The notes under the pieces are model-generated. The model made no database searches. It had not been told where the DNA came from and saw only the letters and a list, made by a program, of their open reading frames with translations. DNA of 64,000 nucleotides from assembly GCA_050015095.1 (NCBI GenBank), contig JBEKCC010000006.1, positions 1-64,000 of the forward strand, in the 5' to 3' direction. The stretch's first letter is position 1. Each line of letters begins with the position of its first letter. The stretch is from MVRE01 sp015660965. GTDB taxonomy: Archaea > Halobacteriota > Methanomicrobia > Methanomicrobiales > Methanospirillaceae. Made by a program: the position numbers and the translations under genes. Below, piece by piece: positions 15,885-25,159 of the stretch.

Positions 15885-17620
15885 TCAACCGTCACACTCT
15901 TTGCTAGGTTTCTCGGTTTATCTATATCTCTTTTCAGTGCGACTGCGGTGTGGTAAGCGAGCAATTGAAGGATAACAAGGCTTGTCAGTACCTGAACAAA
16001 CTTATGTGTTTTTGGAACGGAAATGAAGAGATCCACAACATCTGTAAGTTCACTATCTCCTTCAACACCCAAGGCGATTACAGGTGCTCCACGTGCCTTA
16101 ATTTCCTTGATATTTGATATCATTACTCCATAGGTGTCATCAGGCATACAGATAGCGATAACAGGGGTGTCTTTGGAAAGCAGCGCAAACGGACCGTGTT
16201 TTAGTTCTCCAGCTGCATATCCCTCGGCATGGATATAAGATATTTCCTTCATCTTTAGAGCCCCTTCAAGGGAAACCGGGAAAAAAGCGCCTCGTCCTAC
16301 ATAGAAGAGACTATGAGCCTTTTTACAGATCGCAATAGCTTCTGATAGATCCTTAAGTAGAATATCTTCAATTGCACGGTGCCCCTGAAGTAACACTTTG
16401 TTGAACTGGTTATCAGAATAAATATTGATAAGTTGCATCAAAACAGCAAGCTGGGCGACAAATGATTTTGTTGCTGCAACGCTAATTTCTGGTCCTGCAC
16501 GCATGTAGAGAGTAGAATCTGCAATCCTACTGACCGAACTTCCTAACACATTTGTAATTGCAAGAGTAGAACAGTTGTGTGCTTTTGCCTGTTTAAGGGC
16601 AGTAAGTGTATCGGCCGTCTCTCCCGATTGAGTAATACCTATTACAAGACCATTAACTGGCGGTGGGAAATATTTAAACTCAGATGCATATTCAATTCGT
16701 ACTGGAATTCCGCAAGTTTCTTCCAATAGATATTTGAAAATTAGCCCTGCATGGAAAGATGAGCCGCAGGCAACGATTACTACTGATGATGGTTTTATTG
16801 CGACTCTGGGAATTGTTTCTTTTGTTATACCACTGATCGAATTGTAAAATGCCTGGGGTTGTTCATAGATTTCCTTGAGCATGTAATGGGGAAATCCACC
16901 TTTTTTAGTATCCTCAACCGACCAGTCAATTAGTTCGATCTGACGAGTAACAATATCATCACCATGAAAAATTTCAACCTTGGTTTGAGATAGACTTGCA
17001 ATGTCTCCATCTTCTAAAAACATGGCACGTTCGGTATATTCGAGAATTGGAGTCATATCAGAAGCAGCAAAAAATTCACCATCACCAACCCCAATAACAA
17101 GTGGACTCGCATTGCGGGCTGCGACAATTCGTTGTTCTTCGGGAGATATCACTAAAAGTGCAAAGGATCCCTGAAGATCTGACACAGTATCGCGTACAGC
17201 GGTAAGTAAGTTGTTGGTATATTTTTCTTCGATTAGATGAGCAATAACCTCTGTATCAGTTTCTGAAAGAAACCTGTGCCCGCGTGCAATAAGCTGGCGT
17301 TTAAGATCCGCATAATTCTCAATAATTCCGTTATGGACAATTGCGATTCGGTTTTTGCAATCCATGTGTGGGTGAGCATTGATATCATTGGGAATGCCGT
17401 GCGTTGCCCAACGGGTATGTCCGATACCAATCGTTCCATTTAAACGAATCGCTGACCGCCCATTTTCCGAAATTCTACCCTCATGTTTTGAAATCTCTAT
17501 CCCACTTCCTAATGTTGCAATACCGAACGAGTCGTATCCACGGTATTCAAGCTTTTTTAATCCTTTGACAATTATTGGTGCAGCAGTTCTTCGACCAATA
17601 TATCCAAAAATACCGCACAC
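15881..17620 (-). CDS. glmS: Glutamine-fructose-6-phosphate aminotransferase (isomerizing)
   Basis: 579 residues. Makes glucosamine-6-phosphate, the entry to hexosamine synthesis. The N-terminal class II glutamine amidotransferase has nucleophile C2 (MCGIFGYIG) and the HTRWATHG motif; the C-terminal half has two SIS sugar-isomerase domains (CGSSFHAG, TQSGETADT, EISYIHAEGYAAGELKHGP). The C-terminus ends in KPRNLAKSVTVE as usual. The start is GTG 17620. It follows the nucleotidyltransferase by one base. Confidence 0.96.
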   Translation of the reverse strand: MCGIFGYIGRRTAAPIIVKGLKKLEYRGYDSFGIATLGSGIEISKHEGRISENGRSAIRLNGTIGIGHTRWATHGIPNDINAHPHMDCKNRIAIVHNGIIENYADLKRQLIARGHRFLSETDTEVIAHLIEEKYTNNLLTAVRDTVSDLQGSFALLVISPEEQRIVAARNASPLVIGVGDGEFFAASDMTPILEYTERAMFLEDGDIASLSQTKVEIFHGDDIVTRQIELIDWSVEDTKKGGFPHYMLKEIYEQPQAFYNSISGITKETIPRVAIKPSSVVIVACGSSFHAGLIFKYLLEETCGIPVRIEYASEFKYFPPPVNGLVIGITQSGETADTLTALKQAKAHNCSTLAITNVLGSSVSRIADSTLYMRAGPEISVAATKSFVAQLAVLMQLINIYSDNQFNKVLLQGHRAIEDILLKDLSEAIAICKKAHSLFYVGRGAFFPVSLEGALKMKEISYIHAEGYAAGELKHGPFALLSKDTPVIAICMPDDTYGVMISNIKEIKARGAPVIALGVEGDSELTDVVDLFISVPKTHKFVQVLTSLVILQLLAYHTAVALKRDIDKPRNLAKSVTVE

Positions 17621-17621
17621 C

Positions 17622-18776
17622 TTATATCACCAGCGCATCGTCAGGAACAAACGAAGAGATGACTCGGTTACCGTCTTCTATCGTGACATTGTTTCCGACG
17701 ATACAATTTTTGAATGTAATGAAAGCGCCAGCTCGCACCCCATCTCCAAGTACAGCACCGAACTCTGGTTTTATGGCAGCACCTTCGATCTCCATTATTG
17801 AAACGCTCGTACAGGTAGTGGTGTGATCAGAGAGCATGCAGCCCTCTCCAAGTACTGTATCAATTATACGAGAATGCGATCCGATGAAACAATCATCCAT
17901 AATAAGGGCATTCCCCAAATAACAAAAAGGTTCGATTTTTACGCGTGCCCCAATACTGGTATTAGGCATTACACAACAATTTGGTCCAATTTCACAATCA
18001 TTCCCAATAACAACCGGCCCAGAAATTATTGTGTTAGGGCCGATGTTAGTGCCTTTACCTATTTGAACAGCACCAGTAATGGTTGTATTTCTATTAGATG
18101 TACCGTACCGCGACGGGACGATCTGTGATAGAAGACGAGTATTCATCTTAAGAAGATCCCAAGGATAGATTGCGTCTTGCCAGTCATCAGCTGCAACCCC
18201 TTTGATCATTCCTCCTTCATTAATCATACCCGAAATGACATCAGTAATGTTGTTATCCTTTATAAATTTGAAAAATGCTGGAGTAAGAGAGAAAATTCCG
18301 GTGCTTACCAAAAAACTAGGGGCTCTTTCCGGTTTTTCAATAATATCTGTGACAAAACCATCTTTTAACAGCACAACTCCGAAATTCGAGGGATTTGGAT
18401 GCTCTTTTACAAGCATGGCATTACGCATTTCTTTGATTTTGGCAATTGACCCCATATCAATATAATTATCTCCAGGAAGAAGAAGGAAATCTTCTTTAAT
18501 CTTTGATTCAGCGCATTTTAGGGCGTGGGCCGTTCCAAGTTGCTTATCTTGAAAGACGACCGATACTGGAACTTCTAGCTGGTTAAGATATCGTGTTACT
18601 TGCTCTTTTCGGTACCCAACAACCACAATAATATCGCGTATACCGTTTTTTATGAGAGAATCTATCACATATTCAATAATTGGTCTGTTTGCAATTGGAA
18701 TCAATGCCTTTGGTCTACTCCGAGTTAGGGGACGTACCCGTTTCCCTTCTCCTGCTGCAAGAATAACTGCCTGCAT
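17622..18776 (-). CDS. Sugar-1-phosphate nucleotidylyltransferase with beta-helix acyltransferase domain (GlmU-like, copy 2)
   Basis: 384 residues. The N-terminal nucleotidyltransferase has GEGKRVRPLTRSRPKALIPI and QLGTAHALKCA; a beta-helix domain begins near residue 235 (GTNIGPNTIISGPVVIGN). Compared with its upstream neighbour it lacks the NFGAGT-type acetyltransferase loop; at that place it reads SDHTTTCTSVSIMEIEG. It may therefore have lost acetyltransferase activity or use another sugar (Glc-1-P or GlcNAc-1-P uridylyl- or thymidylyltransferase). It is 8 bases after copy 1 and probably a diverged tandem duplicate. Confidence 0.9.
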   Translation of the reverse strand: MQAVILAAGEGKRVRPLTRSRPKALIPIANRPIIEYVIDSLIKNGIRDIIVVVGYRKEQVTRYLNQLEVPVSVVFQDKQLGTAHALKCAESKIKEDFLLLPGDNYIDMGSIAKIKEMRNAMLVKEHPNPSNFGVVLLKDGFVTDIIEKPERAPSFLVSTGIFSLTPAFFKFIKDNNITDVISGMINEGGMIKGVAADDWQDAIYPWDLLKMNTRLLSQIVPSRYGTSNRNTTITGAVQIGKGTNIGPNTIISGPVVIGNDCEIGPNCCVMPNTSIGARVKIEPFCYLGNALIMDDCFIGSHSRIIDTVLGEGCMLSDHTTTCTSVSIMEIEGAAIKPEFGAVLGDGVRAGAFITFKNCIVGNNVTIEDGNRVISSFVPDDALVI

Positions 18777-18784
18777 CTTCCTAC

Positions 18785-19984
18785 CTACCGAATAAATGAA
18801 TTTTCACCAATAAGTCCATCAATGTAACTCCCAGGGGCAAATTTTGCACCTGTACCGATGACTGCTCCGACATTAATTGAGCAGTTAATTCCAAATTGGA
18901 CTCCATCACCAACAATCGCACCGAACTTTTTTTTCCTGCTATCCCTGCCTGCAACTCTTATAGTTGCATGGTCGTGCCGGAGATTTGCAATTTTTGTACC
19001 GGCTCCAAAGTTACAACGGCTTCCAATGATACTATCACCGATATAATTAAAATGAGGAATTTTTGTATCGAACATGATGATTGAATTCTTTAGTTCTGAA
19101 CAATGCCCGATATGACAATTATCGCCAATAGATGTTGAACCACGAATGAAAGCGTGAGGTCCGATTCGGCAATTGGAACCAATTATACATGGCCCTTCAA
19201 TATAGCTTCCCGATTTCACTACTGACCCTTTTCCGATAACGACCTGACCTGAACAATGAACATTTTTTTCAACAATTCCTTCATTATGAGATTCGATTGA
19301 TGCCATGAGTATTGTATTTGCATCAAGTATATCCCAAGGATTACCGACATCCATCCACGACATGAGTTGGTACGCTTTCAATTTTTTATTGCTTATGTAA
19401 TCAACAAGTGCATCAGTTAATTCGAGTTCCCCTCTTGAAGAGGGCACTACTTTTTCAAGCTTTTCGAAGATGTCAGGATTAAAAACATAGGCACCAGCGT
19501 TAATAACATTGCTTTTTGGATGTGGAGATTTTTCCTCAAGAGTGGTTACGAACCCATTTTCCACAAGTACTACACCATACTCCTCTGGGTGTTCGCTGAC
19601 ACTAGTGCCCATACAAGGAGCTTTGTTCTTTGATAGAGCTTGAATATCGGAACTCTTTAAGATCATATCTCCATTTAAGAGTACGAAGTTCTTTTCGACA
19701 TAACTTCGAGCTGCGTTCAATGCATCCGCAGTACCAATTTGTTGTCTTTGGGGAGCATATTTAATTTGAATTCCAAGTGAGTCCCCGTCTCCAAAGTGTT
19801 TACGGATTTCACGCTCACCGTAACCAACGACAAAAACAAAATCCTTTATACCACTATCCCGTGCAGCGATGACAAGATGTTCCATCATCGGGCGATTTGC
19901 TAGGGGAAGCATCACTTTCGGACGCTTTGCTGTAAGAGGACGCATTCGCTTCCCTTCGCCAGCCGCTAGCACGACACATTCCAT
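18785..19984 (-). CDS. Bifunctional GlcN-1-P acetyltransferase / GlcNAc-1-P uridylyltransferase (GlmU-like, copy 1)
   Basis: 399 residues. The nucleotidyltransferase domain (GEGKRMRPLTAKRPKVMLPL, QQIGTADALNAA, NGDMI) is followed by a left-handed beta-helix with the FNYIGDSIIGSRCNFGAGT and ANLRHDHATI blocks. These resemble the archaeal dual-activity enzymes MJ1101 and ST0452. It should convert glucosamine-1-phosphate to UDP-GlcNAc. It lies between glmM and a second GlmU-like gene on the same strand, 25 bases after glmM. Confidence 0.92.
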   Translation of the reverse strand: MECVVLAAGEGKRMRPLTAKRPKVMLPLANRPMMEHLVIAARDSGIKDFVFVVGYGEREIRKHFGDGDSLGIQIKYAPQRQQIGTADALNAARSYVEKNFVLLNGDMILKSSDIQALSKNKAPCMGTSVSEHPEEYGVVLVENGFVTTLEEKSPHPKSNVINAGAYVFNPDIFEKLEKVVPSSRGELELTDALVDYISNKKLKAYQLMSWMDVGNPWDILDANTILMASIESHNEGIVEKNVHCSGQVVIGKGSVVKSGSYIEGPCIIGSNCRIGPHAFIRGSTSIGDNCHIGHCSELKNSIIMFDTKIPHFNYIGDSIIGSRCNFGAGTKIANLRHDHATIRVAGRDSRKKKFGAIVGDGVQFGINCSINVGAVIGTGAKFAPGSYIDGLIGENSFIR

Positions 19985-20009
19985 AAAATAAGCTTTTCGT
20001 CAACAACCT

Positions 20010-21260
20010 TTAAGCAGTTTTTCCCTGCGAAAGAAGAGAGCGCCCTTTTTCAAGCATCGCTTTAACATGACCGCGAGTCTTCCCTTCTGCGGTTACCCGA
20101 ATCTTTGGTTCAGTACCGCTTGCACGAATGAGGTACCACCCATTTTCATTTTCAAAACGAATACCCTCAGTCGGATTTTTTGCACCAAGAGTAGTCAGAG
20201 TCTCACGTGCCTTTTCACTCTGGAAAGATTGTCGTATAATAGGATATTCTGGCATCGCTGCGAGTTCTTCAGATACATCCCATTCCGATGCAATCTCGCA
20301 GAACAAAGCTGCTGCAAAGGGTCCATCTGGACAATAAGAAATTTTAGGGAAAATCCATGCACCCGATGGTTCGCCACCGAAATCACCCCAGGATAGGAGT
20401 TCTTCAGAAACATAAGAATCTCCAACCGGTGTACGCCGAACATCGGCAACTTCCTCAATCATCATTGAAGCATCATCATTTGTGACCACTTTTTGAGCAC
20501 CAAGGTACTTTGCAAAAAGAAGAAGCATATGGTCCCCATCAATGAACTTTCCTGTTTTGTCCCATGCCATCATACGATCAGCATCCCCATCATGGACAAC
20601 GGCACAACGTGCTCCGGTACTTTTCACCATCTTACCAATATAGGGGAGGTTCTCTGCAAGCGGTTCTGATGGACGTGAAAAATACCCAGATGGATTACAA
20701 TTTAGACAAACCGGTTTGATACCCAATGCCGACAAGATATGGGGAGTGAGCATGCACCCTGCACCATTACCACAATCGATTACAGCACTGAATTTATGGG
20801 CGATATTTATATTATCTAGAATTGCTCTTTTGTGTTGCGAGATTGCATCGTATGATCTAAGGGTTCCCTGAGTTTTCCAATCGACCCAATGATCAACAGT
20901 GAGAAGTCTCTCCATCTCATTCTGTTGACGACGTGTGAATGAAGACCCATCTGGATTAAAGAGCTTCAACCCGTTATACTCTTCTGGATTATGAGAAGCA
21001 GTAATCATGCATGCCGAACTCATTTTCCGTGTGGCAAATGCAATAGATGGTGTTGGTACCATTCCACATGAATAGGCAATCCCCCCAGAACCAAGTATCC
21101 CTGAAATAACCAAATGGGCGAGCAAGGGGCTTGTTGTTCTCGTATCGATACCAACAAGCACTTCAGACGATTTTGCTCCTAATGCTGATCCTGTTCTGAG
21201 CGCAATACGGAGAAGTTCCTTATCGAACTGTCTCCTTATCCCAGAGGATCCAAAAAGCAT
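20010..21260 (-). CDS. glmM: Phosphoglucosamine mutase-type phosphohexomutase
   Basis: 416 residues, slightly shorter than the common 450. The phosphoserine is S89 in MITASHNPEEYNG; the metal-binding loop is VVHDGDADRMMAW; the sugar loop is GGEPSGAWIF and the phosphate-binding C-terminal loop is IRASGTEPKIRVTAE. It probably converts GlcN-6-P to GlcN-1-P, because GlmS and GlmU-like genes follow in the same operon. Phosphomannomutase or phosphoglucomutase activity cannot be excluded. It begins the hexosamine row, about 49 bases after the cysteine-rich protein gene. Confidence 0.93.
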   Translation of the reverse strand: MLFGSSGIRRQFDKELLRIALRTGSALGAKSSEVLVGIDTRTTSPLLAHLVISGILGSGGIAYSCGMVPTPSIAFATRKMSSACMITASHNPEEYNGLKLFNPDGSSFTRRQQNEMERLLTVDHWVDWKTQGTLRSYDAISQHKRAILDNINIAHKFSAVIDCGNGAGCMLTPHILSALGIKPVCLNCNPSGYFSRPSEPLAENLPYIGKMVKSTGARCAVVHDGDADRMMAWDKTGKFIDGDHMLLLFAKYLGAQKVVTNDDASMMIEEVADVRRTPVGDSYVSEELLSWGDFGGEPSGAWIFPKISYCPDGPFAAALFCEIASEWDVSEELAAMPEYPIIRQSFQSEKARETLTTLGAKNPTEGIRFENENGWYLIRASGTEPKIRVTAEGKTRGHVKAMLEKGRSLLSQGKTA

Positions 21261-21309
21261 ACAATATACTGGTATACAGTTGAAATAGTTTTATCCTTAC
21301 ATCTGGGAA

Positions 21310-21915
21310 TCATGTGCCATAAGGACAAAACCTTTCGATTTTTTCAAGGCTTGCAATGCCAGATGTAGATGGTCCAATGAATAGAATTGTTTTTTTGTTT
21401 ATGAATTTTTTAACAATATCACCGACTTCTGGTGTGATTGATCCTTCACCATTAATCAAAATAATATCAGCAGATACCGGATCTGAAACTATGAATCGTC
21501 CAAACACGCTCTCAATTGTTGGCATTGTGCCCAGACAGCAAACGCTCTTTGAACCGATCCGACTCTTTAGGTCATGAACACAAAGTTCATGTGATTTTGC
21601 CGGGCATGCTCTGACATTTCGGCTAAGACAAAGAAATTTTGTTACAACATTCATGATAGCGCAAGCAGCGCCACGAGTTTCCTGGGAATCGAGAGTTGCC
21701 CCAAACATGAATTCCAATTTTGTTGTGGCACGAATAGGATTAAAAGTGGTGAACTCACCACTTCTCCCACCAAAACACGCTTCCATGCAAGCACCTTTTT
21801 CATATTGGCAGGAGATAACATCGGGATTGACTTGTAACACAACCCCGCCATCTTCACAACCGCTGTGAGTGATGACCTCTTTCAATTTGTTAACTGCTTC
21901 AATTACAATATCCAT
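21310..21915 (-). CDS. Cysteine-rich protein of unknown function
   Basis: 201 residues with 11 cysteines, including GACMEACFGG (about 41-50), RACPAKSHELC and a CC pair. It ends in RFCPYGT. The C-terminal third (SADIILINGEGSI ... KKTILFIGPSTSGIASL) resembles the Rossmann-like half of the DUF364 putative heavy-metal chelation family, but the match is by eye and weak. Eleven cysteines in 201 residues suggest an Fe-S or metal site. It is in the gene row sufC, sufBD, pcm, cyclase, then this gene, 3 bases after the cyclase-family gene. A function is not assigned. Confidence 0.55.
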   Translation of the reverse strand: MDIVIEAVNKLKEVITHSGCEDGGVVLQVNPDVISCQYEKGACMEACFGGRSGEFTTFNPIRATTKLEFMFGATLDSQETRGAACAIMNVVTKFLCLSRNVRACPAKSHELCVHDLKSRIGSKSVCCLGTMPTIESVFGRFIVSDPVSADIILINGEGSITPEVGDIVKKFINKKTILFIGPSTSGIASLEKIERFCPYGT

Positions 21916-21918
21916 TAT

Positions 21919-22527
21919 TTATTCCTCTTCAGAATATAGTACAACACGTGCGGGTGATCCATCTAACCCTGCGAGAGGAAGTGGCAAGGCTATCATATCA
22001 TATTCACCTTCGTTTACATTTGAGAGATCGAGAAGTTCAATGATAATACATCCATGTCCTAGCAATTCCCGGTGCACCGAACCATCACATTGATAGGATT
22101 CAATTGATGGAGAATCTATGCCAATACATTTCATTCCATAGTGGGTGATGTATTTTGCTGCGTCTTTTGTTAGGTGTGGGTAATTCTCTACGAATTTATT
22201 AGCACCAGAAAATGATGTTTTAAGAAGAAGCCTTTCTGTTTGTTGAATTTTACCATGAAGATAGTTAGCATCGATAGAATTTTCAACTTCGCTTAGATCA
22301 AGTACTTTGCACTTTCCAATGAGATAATTTAATGGAATGCTGTCTATTGTGGCACCTGTTTTAAGATAATGGCTTGGAGCATCGATATGTGTTCCAGTAT
22401 GTGTGCTTAATGAAAGATCGGTGATTAGAAATTGTCCCCGTTCATGTTTTTTAAAGATAACATCGGAATCCCCGGGATAGATCAAGATTTCAGGAGAAAG
22501 TTGACGTGTTATATCAATAAATTTCAT
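21919..22527 (-). CDS. Cyclase family protein (kynurenine formamidase-like hydrolase)
   Basis: 202 residues from ATG 22527 (MKFIDITRQLSPEILIYPGD). The metal-binding motif HTGTHIDAPSHY is intact and a second conserved block, IGIDSPSIE, follows. The PF04199 family includes arylformamidases and isatin hydrolases that use Mn or Zn to hydrolyse amides and lactams. The substrate here is unknown. The frame extends upstream to 22545 but would overlap pcm; GGTGATG supports 22527. It is co-oriented with pcm and the cysteine-rich gene. Confidence 0.88.
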   Translation of the reverse strand: MKFIDITRQLSPEILIYPGDSDVIFKKHERGQFLITDLSLSTHTGTHIDAPSHYLKTGATIDSIPLNYLIGKCKVLDLSEVENSIDANYLHGKIQQTERLLLKTSFSGANKFVENYPHLTKDAAKYITHYGMKCIGIDSPSIESYQCDGSVHRELLGHGCIIIELLDLSNVNEGEYDMIALPLPLAGLDGSPARVVLYSEEE

Positions 22528-22532
22528 CACCG

Positions 22533-23183
22533 TTAGTTCTCCCATCCATGTTCACCAATGAGTGGCACAAATCGAACTCCGCCATGTAAATTTTGTATTA
22601 CTTTACCACCTCGTTTTTCTAGTACGATTAATTCTTGAATCTCTCGTCCACCAACTGGTGCGACAAGGCGTCCTCCATCTGCCATCTGATCGATTAGTGG
22701 TGGAGGAACTTGAGGTGTTGCCGCAGTAATGATGATCCCATCATATGGAGCATTTTTTGGATAGCCCAGTGTTCCATCTCCAATCACAACCTCAACATTA
22801 TTGCAGTGGAGAGCGACTAGATTTCTCCTTGCCAGATTGGCAACTTCTGAAATACGTTCAATAGTTGTTACTTTTTTGACAATTGTCGCGAGAATCATCG
22901 CTTGATATCCACTTCCTGCACCTATCTCGAGTATATTATCACCAAGTTTCGGGTGGATCAATTCTGTCATTAACGCCACGATATAGGGTTGGGAAATTGT
23001 TTGCCCATTACCAATGGGAAGGGGGCAATCGTCATATGCAGCACGATCATAAGGTGGCGGAATAAAAAGGTGACGGGGTGTTTCACGCATTGCTGAAAGA
23101 ACACGTGGATCATGGATCCCTCTAGCTGCAATCTGGAGATCAACCATCCTACGGCGTTCTTCATCGCGTGGAAACGAGAACAT
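22533..23183 (-). CDS. pcm: Protein-L-isoaspartate O-methyltransferase
   Basis: 216 residues. Repairs isoaspartyl residues in aged proteins with S-adenosylmethionine. The family motifs are all present: PRHLFIPPPYDRAAYDDCPL, the substrate-binding NGQTISQPYIVA, and the SAM-binding loop LEIGAGSGYQA (about 92-102), followed by GDGTLGY. It lies 17 bases after sufBD on the same strand. Confidence 0.96.
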   Translation of the reverse strand: MFSFPRDEERRRMVDLQIAARGIHDPRVLSAMRETPRHLFIPPPYDRAAYDDCPLPIGNGQTISQPYIVALMTELIHPKLGDNILEIGAGSGYQAMILATIVKKVTTIERISEVANLARRNLVALHCNNVEVVIGDGTLGYPKNAPYDGIIITAATPQVPPPLIDQMADGGRLVAPVGGREIQELIVLEKRGGKVIQNLHGGVRFVPLIGEHGWEN

Positions 23184-23200
23184 TATCGACCAATTATAAA

Positions 23201-24316
23201 TCAGAATCCAGCTTTCTCTGCCACATCTATTGTCGCATCAATCTGCTTTTGTAACGCATCAGGAAGACCCGTGATTTTGACATCAAGAAATCCTCTGATG
23301 ATGGTCGCGGTTGCTTCGTCTTCGTCCAAACCTCGTGACATCAGATATTCAATCTCATCTCTCGCGAGTTTACCAACAGCTGCTTCATGTGATAGCTCGG
23401 TTCCGACAACAGATCCTTCGATCTCTGGAATCGCATAGATCATCCCGTCTTGAAGAATCAGACCTTTACATTCAAGATGACCTCGAGTACCAGCAGTTTT
23501 TCCTTGGATATGGCCCCGAGATATAATAGTACCGCCTTTTGTAATTGCACGTGTAATCAGTTCTGCGCTTGACCCTTTCCCCTCAAGGATTGCACGCGAA
23601 CCTAGATCCATATAAGATGTAGGTGATGCAATTACGATGCTAGAGAATCGAGCAACAGAGTTTTCTCCAGAAAGTGTCGCAGTCGGATACATCTGTACTT
23701 TCTTGACTGGGTGCATACATACATAATTCGAGAGGAATACGCCGTTCTCTTCAACACGGGATGCACTTCGTGGATACACTTCAATGTTCTCACTCCAAGT
23801 GTGGATCATCGTAAAGCTTATTTTTGCATTCTTTTTTACGTAAAACTCAGAGATGCCGTAATGAGCACCACCTTTGCCAACATGAGCTCCACTCGTACAA
23901 CCTGAGATAATGTGGAGCTCAGAATCCTCTTCTGCAATAATGATATTATGAACATGTTGGATCTGGTCTCGGCCGAGAAACAGACACGCTTGGATAGGAA
24001 GGATATTACTCGATCCCTTATGCGCAATTATCACATAGCCTTTGGGCTCTTTTTGTGCTGCAACATATTTTGTAACATCATCTTTTTCTGATGAAACAAC
24101 CTTCCAATTATACTCTTTCAACCAGTCATATTTTTCCATGGCCTTTTTATAAGAGAGAACTTCCATTCCCTCTTGCATGCATTCTGCGTGAACGACTTCC
24201 TGGTCCATCTGGAGATAACTGCCACACCTATTCTTCATTGCAAGATCGATTCCTGACTGGGCAAGCCGCTCCTGATCAACTTTTGAGAGTTCTGGAGCTT
24301 TCAATTGTGACGGCAT
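23201..24316 (-). CDS. SufB/SufD family Fe-S cluster scaffold protein
   Basis: 371 residues of the SufBD beta-helix core (GCTSGAHVGKGGAHYG, RSASRVEENGVF, GRGHIQGKTAGTRGHLECKG and the C-terminal LPDALQKQIDATIDVAEKAGF). In methanogens a single SufB/D protein with the SufC ATPase makes up a minimal Fe-S assembly system, without SufS, SufU or SufD partners nearby. Its start overlaps the sufC stop by 16 bases. It should form the scaffold on which clusters for hydrogenases and ferredoxins are built. Confidence 0.93.
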   Translation of the reverse strand: MPSQLKAPELSKVDQERLAQSGIDLAMKNRCGSYLQMDQEVVHAECMQEGMEVLSYKKAMEKYDWLKEYNWKVVSSEKDDVTKYVAAQKEPKGYVIIAHKGSSNILPIQACLFLGRDQIQHVHNIIIAEEDSELHIISGCTSGAHVGKGGAHYGISEFYVKKNAKISFTMIHTWSENIEVYPRSASRVEENGVFLSNYVCMHPVKKVQMYPTATLSGENSVARFSSIVIASPTSYMDLGSRAILEGKGSSAELITRAITKGGTIISRGHIQGKTAGTRGHLECKGLILQDGMIYAIPEIEGSVVGTELSHEAAVGKLARDEIEYLMSRGLDEDEATATIIRGFLDVKITGLPDALQKQIDATIDVAEKAGF

Positions 24317-25032
24317 TCAAGGCACTCCTTATACCCACGTTGCTTTATATCCATTAAGATCTCGCGGGGGTTACCATGACACTTGATTTGACCGTCACAC
24401 ATGACATGCCCTCGGTCGGTTTCGAGGTAATCAAGGATGTAACCCGTGTGAGTTATTACCAGTCCACTCTTTTGACGCTTTATGATGTGTTTGTCTTTTT
24501 CGAGAAGCGAACCAATAGCTGCCCCAATCAAAGAGATGTTCTCGAGATCTACCCCACTTTCAGGCTCATCTAACATGATAAAGTCGGGGTTCTGGATTAA
24601 AAGCTGGAGCACTTCACTTCGCTTAATCTCCCCTCCAGAGAAGCCTTTGTTAATATCACGCTCTAAGAAGCCGTCCATATGGACAGAGCGGGCGAGTTCC
24701 GGAATATTTTCCCCCTTATCGTGAGATATTGCAGTCAGAATCTTCCCAAGTTTCAAACCTGAGATGGTTGGGGGGCGTTGGAACAGCATCCCCATACCAC
24801 GCTTTGCGCGTTCGTGAGCATGCATTTTCGTCACATCCTCACCTTTGAAAAGAATTTTTCCTTCAGTAATAGTGTAGTTAGAAAAACCCATGATTGTCAT
24901 GAGTAACGTGGTCTTTCCCGAACCATTGGGACCTAGAAGAACATGGGTTTCTCCCTCGTTAATGTGGAGGTTAATGTCATGCAAAACCTCTTTTTCCCCG
25001 ACTTTTACATGGAGATCTTCTATATGCAGCAT
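24301..25032 (-). CDS. sufC: SufC-type ABC ATPase for Fe-S cluster assembly
   Basis: 243 residues. Walker A GPNGSGKTTL, the Q-loop region LFQRPP, signature FSGGEIKR and Walker B FIMLDEPESGVD are in order. SufC hydrolyses ATP to reshape the SufB/D scaffold. It is the first gene of the row that continues through sufBD and pcm, and it is divergent from the DNA methyltransferase across a 127-base gap. Confidence 0.95.
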   Translation of the reverse strand: MLHIEDLHVKVGEKEVLHDINLHINEGETHVLLGPNGSGKTTLLMTIMGFSNYTITEGKILFKGEDVTKMHAHERAKRGMGMLFQRPPTISGLKLGKILTAISHDKGENIPELARSVHMDGFLERDINKGFSGGEIKRSEVLQLLIQNPDFIMLDEPESGVDLENISLIGAAIGSLLEKDKHIIKRQKSGLVITHTGYILDYLETDRGHVMCDGQIKCHGNPREILMDIKQRGYKECLECRHN

Positions 25033-25159
25033 AGAATAATCGTAGAGAGTATGTCGATTACTGCATTAAACGCTTTTCACCTTAACACAGATTGGATCTC
25101 GTGATATCGTCACAATTTAACTAATCCTGAGTAATAGTACACAAAGTTACAGGTGTCAC

